This document shows, piece by piece, positions 10,478 through 19,287 of a stretch of DNA of 64,000 nt. The position numbers were made by a program, and so were the translations under genes. Below the pieces are notes generated by a model. It was not told where the DNA came from. It saw only the letters and a program-made list of their open reading frames with translations, and made no database searches. Every line of letters starts with the position of its first letter. The stretch's first letter is position 1. Source of the stretch: Poriferisodalis sp965208485 (lineage in GTDB: Bacteria; Actinomycetota; Acidimicrobiia; Acidimicrobiales; Poriferisodalaceae); the NCBI RefSeq assembly GCF_965208485.1, contig NZ_OZ242344.1:992001-1056000 (forward strand), given 5' to 3'.

Positions 10478-11107
10478 TCAGCTGACGTCCCCGAGTCGTT
10501 TGCGTGCAAGGTACTCGAGCCGCTGTGCTTGGACCCAGAGCGTCCGGCGAATCCCCGTTTGAACTTTCCGTTCGCTTATGACACGCGCCAAATCGGCGAT
10601 CGTTCGAGCTCGACGCGCTATTCGAATGTCGGGGTGCTCGCGCTTGGTGCGGGAAGCGTCGGACAGGATTTCTCCTCGAACCGAAGTTGGCAGCTCTATC
10701 AGTTCGGCCTCTGGAATGTCGCCTTCATTGAGCACGGCGTTGAAGAGAGAGTCTGCGAGCGCCTGCTGGTACACGGTGAACTCCGCTCGGTCGAGAGTGT
10801 CCTTGATGACTTCGTCAGTCTTTTCGTGCAGATCCCAGAATGGCCACATTTCGATCGCCGCGACTTCAAACGGATCAAGGACTCTCATCGCAACGGCATC
10901 GGTCCGCTGATTCGTGAGGTGTCGCCTGATCCTTGTTCGCAGCTGTTCTCTCGTCTGACCGACGTAGATCGGTTCTCCGTCGTAGTCGCTGAACAGGTAT
11001 ACGCCGAATTTGCAGTCACCAGCGGCTCGCCCGTCCGTTCCGAGCAAACCGAGGACACGGTCGACGCCGTCGTAGAGCTCCGTGACGTCAAGTGGCTCGT
11101 CTGGCAT
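10478..11107 (-). CDS. GIY-YIG endonuclease, probable type II restriction enzyme
   Basis: A 209-residue protein with the GIY-YIG nuclease core near the N-terminus: GVYLF, then IYVGQT about ten residues later, then the catalytic-Arg helix LRTRIRRH. The remaining helices carry no other domain. Its ATG shares one base with the stop of the cytosine methyltransferase upstream (TGATG), so the two are translated as a pair, which is the usual arrangement of a type II restriction-modification unit. Few type II enzymes use the GIY-YIG fold (Eco29kI and Hpy188I are known examples), and this one does not visibly resemble Eco29kI beyond the core. The restriction role is inferred from context; the site is unknown. 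Confidence 0.75.
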   Translation of the reverse strand: MPDEPLDVTELYDGVDRVLGLLGTDGRAAGDCKFGVYLFSDYDGEPIYVGQTREQLRTRIRRHLTNQRTDAVAMRVLDPFEVAAIEMWPFWDLHEKTDEVIKDTLDRAEFTVYQQALADSLFNAVLNEGDIPEAELIELPTSVRGEILSDASRTKREHPDIRIARRARTIADLARVISERKVQTGIRRTLWVQAQRLEYLARKRLGDVS

Positions 11108-12120
11108 CAGGCCAACACCCTTGCGAGCCAATGATGGCCAAGCCATTCGACGACCGGTACGCAAACAGCATCGCCCAAGGCAAACATCGCCTGTCGCTCT
11201 GTGACGGCTCCGTAGTCCAAGTCGCCCGCACCCTGAAGCCTGGCGTACTCGCCTGGACTCATCCATCGCACATCCGCAGCGCCTTGTCCCGCCCGGACGA
11301 TGGCCTGCCGGGACGAGCCACCGCGAGTCGTTCTGAGCGCGCCTGCGATCTCGTCTCCACGGATCTCCCATACTGCGCGACCGCCGCGAGTACGCCGGTA
11401 GGCGCCTCGCCAGCTCACCGTTGCTGATTCCCGATAGCAGCGAAGCCGGGCCTGCTGGAGGTCGGAAAGCGAGTCGAAGAATGCATCGCGTTTCTCGCCG
11501 CTCCACCACTCGCCATCGTCGTCCGCGACATCGGCAAGACGAGTGTCGCTGCGCCGTGGCGGCGGCTCGACCGCGATGGCCGGGGTGCCCTTCGCCGCGA
11601 GAAGGAATACCCGCGGCCGGCTCTGCGGCAGGAATGCAGCGGCGTCCACAGTCGCGTCACTCACCTGATACTCAAGATCACCAAGAAGCTCTACGACCGT
11701 CCTGAAGTCCTCGCCGCCATTGGCCGTGAGAAAACCCGGGACGTTCTCCACGAGCACAGCACGCGGAGCCCGGTCACCCATCTCAGCGAGGATCCGGACG
11801 AAATGGTGGATCAATCCGGAGTGCTCGCCTGCGAGACCAGCACGGGCACCCGCAAGCGAGAGGTCTACGCACGGAAACGAGGCCGTAGCCACTTCGATAT
11901 CGGGAATCTGCTCACCGCAAATGTCGCGAATGTCCCCAACCACGAGAGATTCGTCGCCCCAATTCGCCCGATAGAGCGCTGCCTTGGTCTCGTCGATGTC
12001 GTTCGCAAAGACTGTTCGGACGCCGCAGCGTTCCAGACCGGCGCGCACCAACCCCATGCCAGCGAAGAACTCGGCTGCCCGTGGTCCCATCTCTTGCACA
12101 GCGGTCGGGAACAGCCTCAT
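11107..12120 (-). CDS. DNA (cytosine-5) methyltransferase
   Basis: Transfers methyl from AdoMet to C5 of cytosine. Conserved blocks in order: FFAGMG (motif I), the catalytic Cys in FPCVDLSLAG (motif IV), ENVPGF (motif VI), QSRPRVF (motif VIII), and MSPGEYARLQG with a C-terminal GDAVCVPV (IX/X). The ATG at 12118-12120 gives 337 residues, compact for the family; in-frame starts further upstream (for example 12190-12192) lack convincing ribosome-binding sites, so the start is uncertain. It is the first gene of the pair with the GIY-YIG nuclease. No controller gene is visible in 12121-12444, which appears non-coding. Confidence 0.88.
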   Translation of the reverse strand: MRLFPTAVQEMGPRAAEFFAGMGLVRAGLERCGVRTVFANDIDETKAALYRANWGDESLVVGDIRDICGEQIPDIEVATASFPCVDLSLAGARAGLAGEHSGLIHHFVRILAEMGDRAPRAVLVENVPGFLTANGGEDFRTVVELLGDLEYQVSDATVDAAAFLPQSRPRVFLLAAKGTPAIAVEPPPRRSDTRLADVADDDGEWWSGEKRDAFFDSLSDLQQARLRCYRESATVSWRGAYRRTRGGRAVWEIRGDEIAGALRTTRGGSSRQAIVRAGQGAADVRWMSPGEYARLQGAGDLDYGAVTERQAMFALGDAVCVPVVEWLGHHWLARVLA

Positions 12121-12444
12121 CTGGCGGGAATCGCAGCCGGGGCTCGAGCCGCGCCGCGCCATGGGCGAGTCGACATTTTGGAGCAGGGTCATGCGCGGCG
12201 AGGAGCGGTCGAGATCATGCGAACGACAGTAGGCGTCGGGTGTCACACGCTGGGCGATATGTGTGCGACCTGACACGAGGCATCGCACTACCCGCCGGAG
12301 CACTTGGGGGTCACACAGTCGCGCAACCGATCGAGTGGCCATGCCTGATTCCAGCTCAGTACGTGGGGCACATCCGCAAGTGCCCCACCCCACAAGGCCG
12401 GCGCGCACACGAGCAGGCCATTCGCAAGCGTTCTAGATGAGCTC

Positions 12445-12547
12445 CTATGTCAAGGCGTGGGTGTTGAGGTGTGTCCAGATTCGGTCTGAGATGCGTCGCT
12501 TGAGGGCCCGGATGGCTTCTCGTTTGGTCTTGCCGCGGTCCAAGCAG
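12445..12547 (-). pseudogene. C-terminal remnant of an IS110-type transposase
   Basis: The last ~33 codons read CLDRGKTKREAIRALKRRIS... to a TAG at 12445-12447. This GKTxREAIRxLKRR pattern is typical of the C-terminal end of IS110/IS116-family transposases. The rest was removed where the IS3 element inserted at 12548. Confidence 0.55.
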
Positions 12548-12551
12548 TGAA

Positions 12552-13511
12552 TCACCCCGTGTTTTGTAGAGACTCGGGTTGTTGTGTCACGGCCGGGGTG
12601 GCTGTGCTGTGTTGACGGTAGTAGGTGGTCTCGTGTTCGGCGGGGGTGGTGTAGTTGCCGCGGCCGGCGATCAGGGCGCTGTGGCTGCGTCGGTGGTTGT
12701 ACCAGTCGACCCATTCGAGGGTGGCGAACTCGACGTCGGACAGTCCTTGCCAGGGTCCGCGTGGGTAGATGAGCTCCCATTTGTAGAGCCCGTTGAGGCT
12801 CTCGATCATGGAGTTGTCGTAGCTGTCGCCTTTGGAGCCGACCGAGGCGACGATGTCGTTGTCGGCGAGCCGCTGGCTGTAGCGGATCGACAGGTACTGC
12901 GATCCCATGTCGCTGTGATGGGTGACCCCCTCGATGCAGCGCCCGTCGCGGCGGCGAGCGGAGATGGCCATCTCCAGGGCGTCGAGGGCCAGGTCGGCGC
13001 GCATCGACCGCGACGCCTGCCAGCCGATCACGCGGCGGCTGTAGGCGTCGATCACGAACGACACGTACACGAAGCCGCTTGCGGTGCGCACATAGGTGAG
13101 GTCCGCCAGCCACAGCCGGTCCGGGGCCGGCACCGCGAAGTCCCGCTTGACGAGGTCGTCGGGGCGTTCGGCGTCGGGACCGCCGACGGTGGTGCGCACC
13201 TTTGCGCCCCGCCGCACGCCCCGCAGGCCCAGCTCGCCCATGAGGCGCTCCACAGTGCAGCGCGCCACCCGCACGCCCTCGACGCGGTTGAGGTGGTCCC
13301 ACACCTTCGCCGCCCCATAAGCGTCGTAGTTCGCCTTGTGCACCCTGGCGGTCTCGACGCGCAGCCACGCGTCCCGCAGCGCCCGAGCCGACGGCGGCCT
13401 GGCCTTGGCGGCGTAATAGGTGGACGGGGCGATCCCGACACCGTGCTCGGCGAGCACAGCGCAGATCGGCTCGACCCCGAACCGGTCCCGGTGAACGTCC
13501 ACGAACGCCAC
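12552..13511 (-). CDS. IS3-family transposase OrfB (integrase core)
   Basis: A 319-residue DDE recombinase. It has an N-terminal HTH_21-like region, then the catalytic residues in WLADLTYV, HHSDMGSQY and SMIESLNG, followed by EWVDWYNHRRSHSAL near the end. The GTG start shares its G with the OrfA stop (TAGTG), so it is made by coupling or by frameshifting from OrfA. Both ORFs are uninterrupted, so the element may be active. Confidence 0.9.
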   Translation of the reverse strand: MAFVDVHRDRFGVEPICAVLAEHGVGIAPSTYYAAKARPPSARALRDAWLRVETARVHKANYDAYGAAKVWDHLNRVEGVRVARCTVERLMGELGLRGVRRGAKVRTTVGGPDAERPDDLVKRDFAVPAPDRLWLADLTYVRTASGFVYVSFVIDAYSRRVIGWQASRSMRADLALDALEMAISARRRDGRCIEGVTHHSDMGSQYLSIRYSQRLADNDIVASVGSKGDSYDNSMIESLNGLYKWELIYPRGPWQGLSDVEFATLEWVDWYNHRRSHSALIAGRGNYTTPAEHETTYYRQHSTATPAVTQQPESLQNTG

Positions 13512-13831
13512 TATCTCTGAGACTGGCGGTCGAGCTCCGCCCCGAAGAAAGCCGACGCCGCCTTCAAGATCCCGTTCGCCCGGCGCAACTCACGGTTCTC
13601 GCGCTCGAGCTCGGTGATCCGAGCACGATCCGCCGAGCTCACCCCCGGGCGGACGCCGCCGTCGATCTCAGCACGACGCACCCACTTGCGCACCGTCTCC
13701 GCCGTCGGACCCAGCTTGCCGGCGACCGAGCAGATCGCCTCCCACTGAGACCCATACAGACGCTGGTTCTCCAGCACCATCCTCACCGCGCGCTCACGCA
13801 GCTCGACTGGATATCTCCCATTTCCTGGCAT
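13511..13831 (-). CDS. IS3-family transposase OrfA (DNA-binding)
   Basis: 106 residues with an N-terminal helix-turn-helix (YPVELRERAVRMVLE to TVRKWVRRAE) and a C-terminal leucine-zipper-like helix (ITELERENRELRRANGILK). It recognises the element's ends and supplies the N-terminus of the OrfAB fusion. Confidence 0.88.
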   Translation of the reverse strand: MPGNGRYPVELRERAVRMVLENQRLYGSQWEAICSVAGKLGPTAETVRKWVRRAEIDGGVRPGVSSADRARITELERENRELRRANGILKAASAFFGAELDRQSQR

Positions 13832-13882
13832 CGCTCCATCCTCTCAAGGAACAGAGCCTCCACCAAAACCGGGGTGATTCAG

Positions 13883-13937
13883 GTTTGCAGATGCTCCAGA
13901 TGAAGTTCGCCAGCTCACTGTGCGTCTGAGCGTTCAC
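13883..13937 (-). pseudogene. hsdM: Stub of hsdM (type I restriction methylase), 18 codons
   Basis: Reading leftward from a GTG at 13935-13937: VNAQTHSELANFIWSICK. The SELANFIWSI block is the usual beginning of HsdM. The frame ends at the IS3 border, so everything after residue 18 has been lost. It indicates that a type I restriction locus once lay here. The bases from 13938 to 14213 contain no other gene. Confidence 0.5.
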
Positions 13938-14213
13938 GCAGTCCCCCTTCGTGCCTGCTGATGGCTTGGCCGACGTTGCCACAGGCAGCGGCCCCGCCGA
14001 ACGCTACGCCGGCAGCACATCGGGGTCCTCTCTGCGGCCGACCTCATCGCCCACGAAGCGCATCGGCTAACCCGGCACGCAGCCCGGGAGACGCCAAGTA
14101 TGCGTCGTCGACAGTCGCCCTTCATGAGACGCGTAGAGGTGAGATATCCTTCTTTCTGCACCTATTCTCTAGTTCTCGCAGGTTTATGACGAGGAAAGCA
14201 AGGTGGCTGTGCA

Positions 14214-15515
14214 ATGTCTGCAATGCTGTTGAGATTTGAGGTCTCCAACCATCGATCCATCAGCAAGCCGGTGGAACTCTCGATGATCGCAGTCGACAAG
14301 GACCGAGACGCCGCGCGGCCTCTCGGCTGGACCGACGAGAAGGCGCTGACAGTCGCAGGTGTGTACGGCGCCAATGGTTCTGGCAAGACGAACCTGCTGG
14401 ATGGCATCGCGTGGCTTCAACAAGCGGTGCAGGCGTCGCTTATGCGTTGGAAGCGGAAGATACCCCGCGACCCGTTTGCCTTCGGAGACCTAGGGCAGCA
14501 GGACTCGGGCTTCAACGTCGACATGGTGGTTGGCGGGGTGCACCATCGCTATGAGCTAGAGGTTGACGACGACGCCGTGCAGTTCGAAGCGCTGTACAGC
14601 TACCCGCAGCGACGTCGCCGCACGCTCTTCGAGCGCGACGGCGACGAACTTGAGTTCCGGCGGGGGACGCGGCTGAGCGGCGGAGGACGCGAGCTGATCA
14701 CGCCAACAACGCTGGTGCTGTCCGTCGCCGATCGCCTGACGCCCGAGATCAATGCCGTCGCCACCGCGCTGAGCGACATCAACTTTGTCGGCGTGTGGCC
14801 GCACTCGTTCGTGCCAACAGAGTTTCGGTTGCACCGTTACAGCATGGGTTGGGGGCGGCACGACTGGCCGGAGTTTCTTCTTGATGTCTTCGACGACGAT
14901 CGTCGGAGGCACCAGGCGGCAGGCGACGAGACGACTCCTCCAGACCGTCATGCCGATCGTGTCATGGCGTTGGCAATGTTGCGATTCGCCGATCTCGGGG
15001 TGCGCGATGTGGAGGTTGCAGTCGCATCGGAAGACAACGGGTACGGCGGACGGCGCCTGCGACTGCTGCATGACGTCGCCGGCACACCGATGCCGCTGGA
15101 ACTCGGCGAAGAGTCAGGAGGAACACTCACCTGGCTTGGGTTGATGCCAGACCTCCTCGCGGTCCTCCGGAACGGCGGCATTCTCGTCGTGGACGAATTG
15201 GACTCGAGCCTTCACCCTGCGATCTCCGGCAAGCTCGTCGAGATGTTTCAGGACCCCGAAACCAATCAGCATGACGCGCAGCTCATCTTCACCACCCACG
15301 ACACGACATTGCTTGGGCACCTCAACCGCGACGAGGTTTGGCTCACCGACAAGCAAGTCGACGGCAGCACCGCGCTGACGCCGCTGTCCGATTTTCGGGG
15401 CGATCGCGTCCGCCGATCCACCAACCTCGAACGGGGATACCTCCAAGGCAGGTTCGGCGGCGTGCCGGTTGTTGATCAGTTTGTCGTCCGCGAGGCCCTC
15501 GGCCTCAGCGCCTGA
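14214..15515 (+). CDS. AAA-family ATPase, RloA-like (probable anti-phage ATPase)
   Basis: A 433-residue ABC/SMC-type ATPase of the AAA_15/AAA_21 group. It opens with LLRFEVSNHRSI, then Walker A YGANGSGKTN (~50-59), a signature-like block LGEESGGTLTWLGLMP, Walker B GGILVVDELDSSLHP, and a switch His in FTTHDTTLL. Such ATPases partner TOPRIM-type nucleases (OLD, PARIS, RloA/RloB). The next gene, 12 bases downstream, is RloB-like, which supports the RloA assignment. RloA and RloB were named as ORFs linked to type I restriction loci, consistent with the hsdM stub just upstream. An AT-rich stretch at 14140-14210 probably carries its promoter. Confidence 0.8.
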   Translation: MSAMLLRFEVSNHRSISKPVELSMIAVDKDRDAARPLGWTDEKALTVAGVYGANGSGKTNLLDGIAWLQQAVQASLMRWKRKIPRDPFAFGDLGQQDSGFNVDMVVGGVHHRYELEVDDDAVQFEALYSYPQRRRRTLFERDGDELEFRRGTRLSGGGRELITPTTLVLSVADRLTPEINAVATALSDINFVGVWPHSFVPTEFRLHRYSMGWGRHDWPEFLLDVFDDDRRRHQAAGDETTPPDRHADRVMALAMLRFADLGVRDVEVAVASEDNGYGGRRLRLLHDVAGTPMPLELGEESGGTLTWLGLMPDLLAVLRNGGILVVDELDSSLHPAISGKLVEMFQDPETNQHDAQLIFTTHDTTLLGHLNRDEVWLTDKQVDGSTALTPLSDFRGDRVRRSTNLERGYLQGRFGGVPVVDQFVVREALGLSA

Positions 15516-15527
15516 GCGAGCGTCCTG

Positions 15528-16178
15528 GTGTCTCGTCGCCGCAGCACAAGACCCTTGCGCCGACGTCGGCCTCAAACGGACGAGCGCAAGCGGTTCGTCG
15601 TCTACTGCGAGGGCGAAGTGACCGAACCGATGTACTTCAATGCGCTTGCCGCGCTGCCCGAGACTCGACGAACAGCGGCGCTGGACATCCGCGGTCTGGG
15701 CTACGGCCCCCGCCGACTGGTGACCGAAGCCCAAAACGCACAACGCCAGGACGCCGAAGCCAAATCTCGGCAGGTCGAGTACTGGTGCGTCTTCGACGTG
15801 GAGGCTCCTGAGCCGCACCACGGACTCAACGACGCGATTCAGATGGCCCGTGACAATGGCATCCACATAGCGGTCTCGAACCCATGCTTTGAGCTGTGGC
15901 TCATCCTCCACTATGCCGAACACTCACGTTGGCTCGACACATCAGAGGCCCGAAGCAAGCGCCGACGACTCGACGGCTCGGAGGGCCAAGGCCTCGATAC
16001 ACGCGAGTACATGCAACGCCGCGACACGGCCTCTCGCAGAGCGCTGCGACTTGCGGAAATGCATGAGCGGGACGGAACCGGATTCCCCGACGGCAACCCC
16101 TCATCGAGTGTCCACCGCATCGTCCAAGCAATCGAATCGCCAGACCATGAGACCACGGATGCCAATCCGGCGCAGTGA
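15528..16178 (+). CDS. RloB-like protein (TOPRIM-type nuclease candidate)
   Basis: 216 residues with the RloB pattern: a basic N-terminus, FVVYCEGEVTEPMYF (the acidic strand of a TOPRIM-like fold), the acidic block VFDVE about 90 residues on, and SNPCFELWLILHY. These acidic positions would bind the metal for nuclease action. It follows the ATPase by 12 bases with a GTG start, so the pair is one operon and probably one defence module, compared here with PARIS/RloAB by inference. Its stop codon lies inside the duplicated mmsA-end sequence. Confidence 0.75.
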   Translation: MSRRRSTRPLRRRRPQTDERKRFVVYCEGEVTEPMYFNALAALPETRRTAALDIRGLGYGPRRLVTEAQNAQRQDAEAKSRQVEYWCVFDVEAPEPHHGLNDAIQMARDNGIHIAVSNPCFELWLILHYAEHSRWLDTSEARSKRRRLDGSEGQGLDTREYMQRRDTASRRALRLAEMHERDGTGFPDGNPSSSVHRIVQAIESPDHETTDANPAQ

Positions 16179-16243
16179 CTGAGCATTGGCCCGGCCCCGC
16201 CGACCGCGGCGTCGGCCTCGGCTTCCCCACCGCCCGCCGACGC
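16172..16243. repeat. Right copy of the ~70-bp direct repeat (mmsA 3' end)
   Basis: Matches 7434-7505 in the same orientation with about seven differences; shared runs include CCGCCGACCGCGGCGTCG and CTCGGCTTCCCCACCGCCCG. It is not expressed as mmsA here because the frame has no start. It marks the right edge of the segment carrying the R-M, IS3 and RloAB genes. Confidence 0.7.
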
Positions 16244-16272
16244 ACCGCGAGGACGCCACGCACCCAGCACCC

Positions 16273-16292
16273 TTTGCGGAAATTTCCGCAAA
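16273..16292. promoter_or_regulatory. 20-bp perfect palindrome, probable operator
   Basis: TTTGCGGAAATTTCCGCAAA is perfectly self-complementary. The half-site TTTCCGCA recurs at ~16295 and as TTTCTGCA near 16336, all upstream of the AlbA_2/HATPase gene. The intergenic stretch is AT-rich relative to its surroundings. A dimeric regulator is expected; the downstream protein itself has a C-terminal HTH and could be the binder. Confidence 0.55.
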
Positions 16293-16345
16293 CTTTCCGC
16301 ATTGCCTGACATAACAGCGTTACTTGTGCACAAAATTTCTGCAAT

Positions 16346-18022
16346 GTGCGCATTTTCGCTAAAGTGGGTGCTGTGAATACTGGAACTGATGGGCACACTG
16401 CCGCATCCGCAGAGCTGCAAGCGGAAGTGGACACCGTCGTGCCGCAGCTTCGGGCGGCCGCAACCGATCTCGAATCGGTGGAAGTCAAGTCTGCGGCGGG
16501 AGGCTTTCCCGACAGCGTGTTGAAATCCATCTCGGCGTTCTCGAATGGCCGAGGGGGACTGCTCATCTTCGGACTGAGCGACGCCGATTTCCTGCCGACG
16601 CCTATTGACATTGCCAAGCTCGCTGCGGATTTGGCTTCGGCCTGCTCGGACGACCTTGAGCCCAAGGTGCGGCCGACCGTCGGCATCTGCCATGTCGACG
16701 GCAACCCAGTGGTTGCAGCCCGTGTCCCGCCGCTGGGGCACCAACACCGGCCCTGCTATGTCCGGGTCGAGGGCATGAACCAGGGTTCCTACGTCCGGGT
16801 TCATGACGGCAACCGGCGCCTGACGGACTACGAGATACATGTGATGGTGTCGGGCCGCGGTCAGCCGACCGACGACGCGAAGCCAGTCGACGGCGCCCGC
16901 CTGGAGCATCTGGACGATGCGCTCGTGAGCGACCTGCTGAGACGGCTTCGCTAGCGGCGCGGCGAGATCTTCACCCATCTCGCTGATCACGACGTGCTGC
17001 ACATGCTCGGCGTGCTGACCGATCAGCAGCCCGACTCATCGGTCACGCTCGCAGGCTTGCTCGCACTCGGCCGCTACCCGCAACAGTTCGTGCCCCAACT
17101 GGCCGCCTCATTCATCGTGCTGCCGACGATGGACGGGTCTGCCCTAGCGGACGGAACGCGCTTCATCGACAACCAGCCGCTCGACGGGCCAATACCTGCG
17201 ATCGTGGCGCAGGCAGTGTCGGCGATGCAGCGCAACATGCGCCGGCGGTCAGTCGTGGAAGGCGCCGGTCGCCAGGACATCTGGGACTACCCGACGGAGG
17301 CCATCCGCGAGATTGTCGCCAATGCACTGATGCACCGCGACTACCACCCCGCCACACAGGGCACCCAGGTGCGCATCTCTCTTTATCCCGATCGATTCGA
17401 GGTCGCCAGCCCCGGCGGCTTGCACGGCATCCACGCAGGACGCACCGATGTCGCGCAGCTCATCGACTCGAGCATCAACAGCACCCGCAATGCGCTGCTT
17501 GCACGACTGCTCGAAGATGTGGTCATCCCGGGCACCGGCAGGCCTGTGTGCGAAAACCGGGGTTCGGGACTGCGTGCGGCGGTGCAGGCTCTCGACCGGG
17601 TGGGGACAGGACGGCCTGAACTGGACGACCGAGTACGAGAGCTGGTCGTCACCGTTCGTGACCAGTGCTTCCGCCCCGGCGTCTCGGCGCTCGGCGATGG
17701 CGATCGGCTCGCTGGCAGGTTCGATCACGATCCATGGGCACCACCGCCGAAGCCGGATGCCCGGCAGCAGGCTCAATTGCAGCCGCTGTATGAGGGCACC
17801 CCGGCCGAGGTCATCCAGCTGCTTCAGGCTGGCCCACTCAGCAGCGTCGACCTCGCAGCAGCGCTCGGCACCTCGAAACAGACGGTGCTGAACTGGCTCC
17901 GCCGCCTCAGGGACGACGAGATCGTGGCACCCACCCGCGCCGACCCGCGCACTCGCGGCAACAAGTGGATGCTCGTCTCGCGGTTCCACCCGCATGTGCC
18001 CGACCAGTCTGCACAGATATGA
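16346..18022 (+). pseudogene. AlbA_2 / HATPase (Schlafen-type, RecG-like) regulator with one in-frame amber codon
   Basis: One frame of ~558 codons is broken by a single TAG at 16952-16954. Before it is an AlbA_2 (divergent AAA_4) domain with ESVEVKSAAGG, ISAFSNGRGGLLIFGL and GSYVRVHDGNRR. After it come a conserved helical part, a HATPase_c_4 domain (REIVANALMHRDYHP, YPDRFEVASPGG) and a C-terminal winged helix (SSVDLAAALGTSKQTVLNWL). The remainder is undamaged, so the mutation is recent, or the codon is read through or is a sequencing error. The true start is unclear; GTGs at 16364 or 16373 are as plausible as the ATG at 16346. Members are linked to transcription control and defence islands. 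Confidence 0.75.
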
Positions 18023-18079
18023 CCGAAACTGACGAGCTGCGATGGGAGCCGTATCCCCTACGAGAGCTCCGGCGCGATA

Positions 18080-18540
18080 ACGTCATCTTCTTGTCCTCAA
18101 GCAGCATGTGGCGCATCCCCGCGAGGCCTGCGCCGACAAAGGCGAGGGGCCGCTGCTCGCGCTTGGTGATGTGCTGCACATCAGATGACAGACGCCGGAG
18201 TTCTTCGAGGTTGCCGCTGTGCAACTCGTCGATCGTCAACAGGACCGCCGAGCCATTCGCCGCGGCATGTTCCGCCAGAGTCGTCAACTGCCGGCGAATG
18301 CCCCACTTCGGCTCAATGGCTCGCACCACCTGTCGCTGCCACTCAGCGCCCAGAACACGCACCCCTTTCGTCGTCGCCTCGGTTCCGCCCCGTGGCGCCG
18401 AGGCCAAAGACTCGTCTTCGTCGCGGACCCACTCGATGCGTTCCTCGAGCCGTTCCGTGATGTTGGGAGTGCTCGCATCCAAGGGCAGGACCAGCCACCC
18501 AGCGTTGCAGGCAACGTCCTCGATCATGTTGAGCGTCACC
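18080..18540 (-). pseudogene. AAA ATPase remnant lacking Walker A and the C-terminus
   Basis: Read leftward, the frame contains TLNMIEDVACNAGWLVLPLD, a Walker-B-like VLLTIDELHSGN and RPLAFVGAGLAGM, then loses similarity after LLEDKKMT. The segment before TLNMIEDVA, where GxxGxGKT should be, is absent. It therefore looks like an internal piece of an ATP-binding protein truncated at both ends, lying against the 3' end of pdxT. Confidence 0.55.
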
Positions 18541-18558
18541 GCGGAGTCACATGCCGAT

Positions 18559-19287
18559 TCACATGATGTGAGCTTCACAGGAATCCGAAGCGACGACCAT
18601 GTCCAGGAACATGCGGTGGATGCGGTCGTCAGCAGTCAGTTCGGGATGGAAACTCGAAACCAGGATCGGGCCGGACCGACACAGCACCGGCATGTCGCCT
18701 CGATGCTGTTCGTGCCGTTCGCTGCCCGAAGCCCCGTGCGAGGCCGAACCCGTGCTCATCGTCGCGAGCACTTCGACGCCAGTGCCGGTTCGCTCCACCC
18801 ACGGGGCCCGAATGAACACTGCGTGAAACGGCGCGTCGAGTCCTTCGGCGTCGAGAACGGCCTCGAAGCTGGCGGCTTGGCGGCCGAAGGCATTGCGCCG
18901 AACTGAGATGTCAATGGCGCTGAAGCACCGCTGGTCCTCCCGTCCGTCCAGCACTTCAGCAGCGAGCAGGATCATGCCGGCGCACGTGCCGAACGCGGGC
19001 AGGCCGTCCGCCAGACGCTCCGCCAGCGGATCGAACAGCCCGCTTGTGCCGAGCAGGTGCGACATCGTGGTCGATTCGCCGCCGGGGATCACGACAGCGC
19101 CGACACCATCGAGATCAGACGGCACGCGCACCTCCACCGCCCGCGCCCCGAGACGCCGGAATGCGCCGAGGTGCTCAGCGGCGGCACCCTGCAGCGCCAC
19201 GACGCCGACCAGCGGCAGCCCGTCGATGACGGTCACCACATCGCTATTCGGCGGCGCGCCGCCATTGCAGCCCGCTCTTGCCCCCAT
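18559..19287 (-). CDS. pdxT: PdxT, glutaminase subunit of pyridoxal 5'-phosphate synthase
   Basis: Class I glutamine amidotransferase that supplies ammonia to PdxS. Seen: GVVALQGAAAEH, the PGGESTTMS oxyanion loop, the nucleophile Cys in GTCAGMILLA, and the His-Glu pair in FHPELT. With the ATG at 19287 it is 242 residues, longer than the usual ~190-200. The first codons coincide with a dispersed repeat (19273-19350), so a GTG at 19239 or 19236 may be the real start. It follows pdxS on the same strand. Confidence 0.9.
   Translation of the reverse strand: MGARAGCNGGAPPNSDVVTVIDGLPLVGVVALQGAAAEHLGAFRRLGARAVEVRVPSDLDGVGAVVIPGGESTTMSHLLGTSGLFDPLAERLADGLPAFGTCAGMILLAAEVLDGREDQRCFSAIDISVRRNAFGRQAASFEAVLDAEGLDAPFHAVFIRAPWVERTGTGVEVLATMSTGSASHGASGSERHEQHRGDMPVLCRSGPILVSSFHPELTADDRIHRMFLDMVVASDSCEAHIM

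Larger units (their letters stand above)
12548..13882 (-). mobile_element. IS3-family insertion sequence (apparently intact)
   Basis: The 1335-bp element begins TG and ends CA, with imperfect inverted repeats sharing TGAATCACCCCG. It carries the two overlapping ORFs typical of IS3. The flanks (CAG and GGT) are not duplicated; one flank is an IS110 remnant and the other a truncated hsdM. This suggests that the element moved with an adjacent deletion. Confidence 0.88.

Noticed and set aside
16952..16954. TAG read as pyrrolysine or by programmed readthrough
   Set aside because: No pyl genes are present and the codon is not at a catalytic position; nonsense mutation is simpler.
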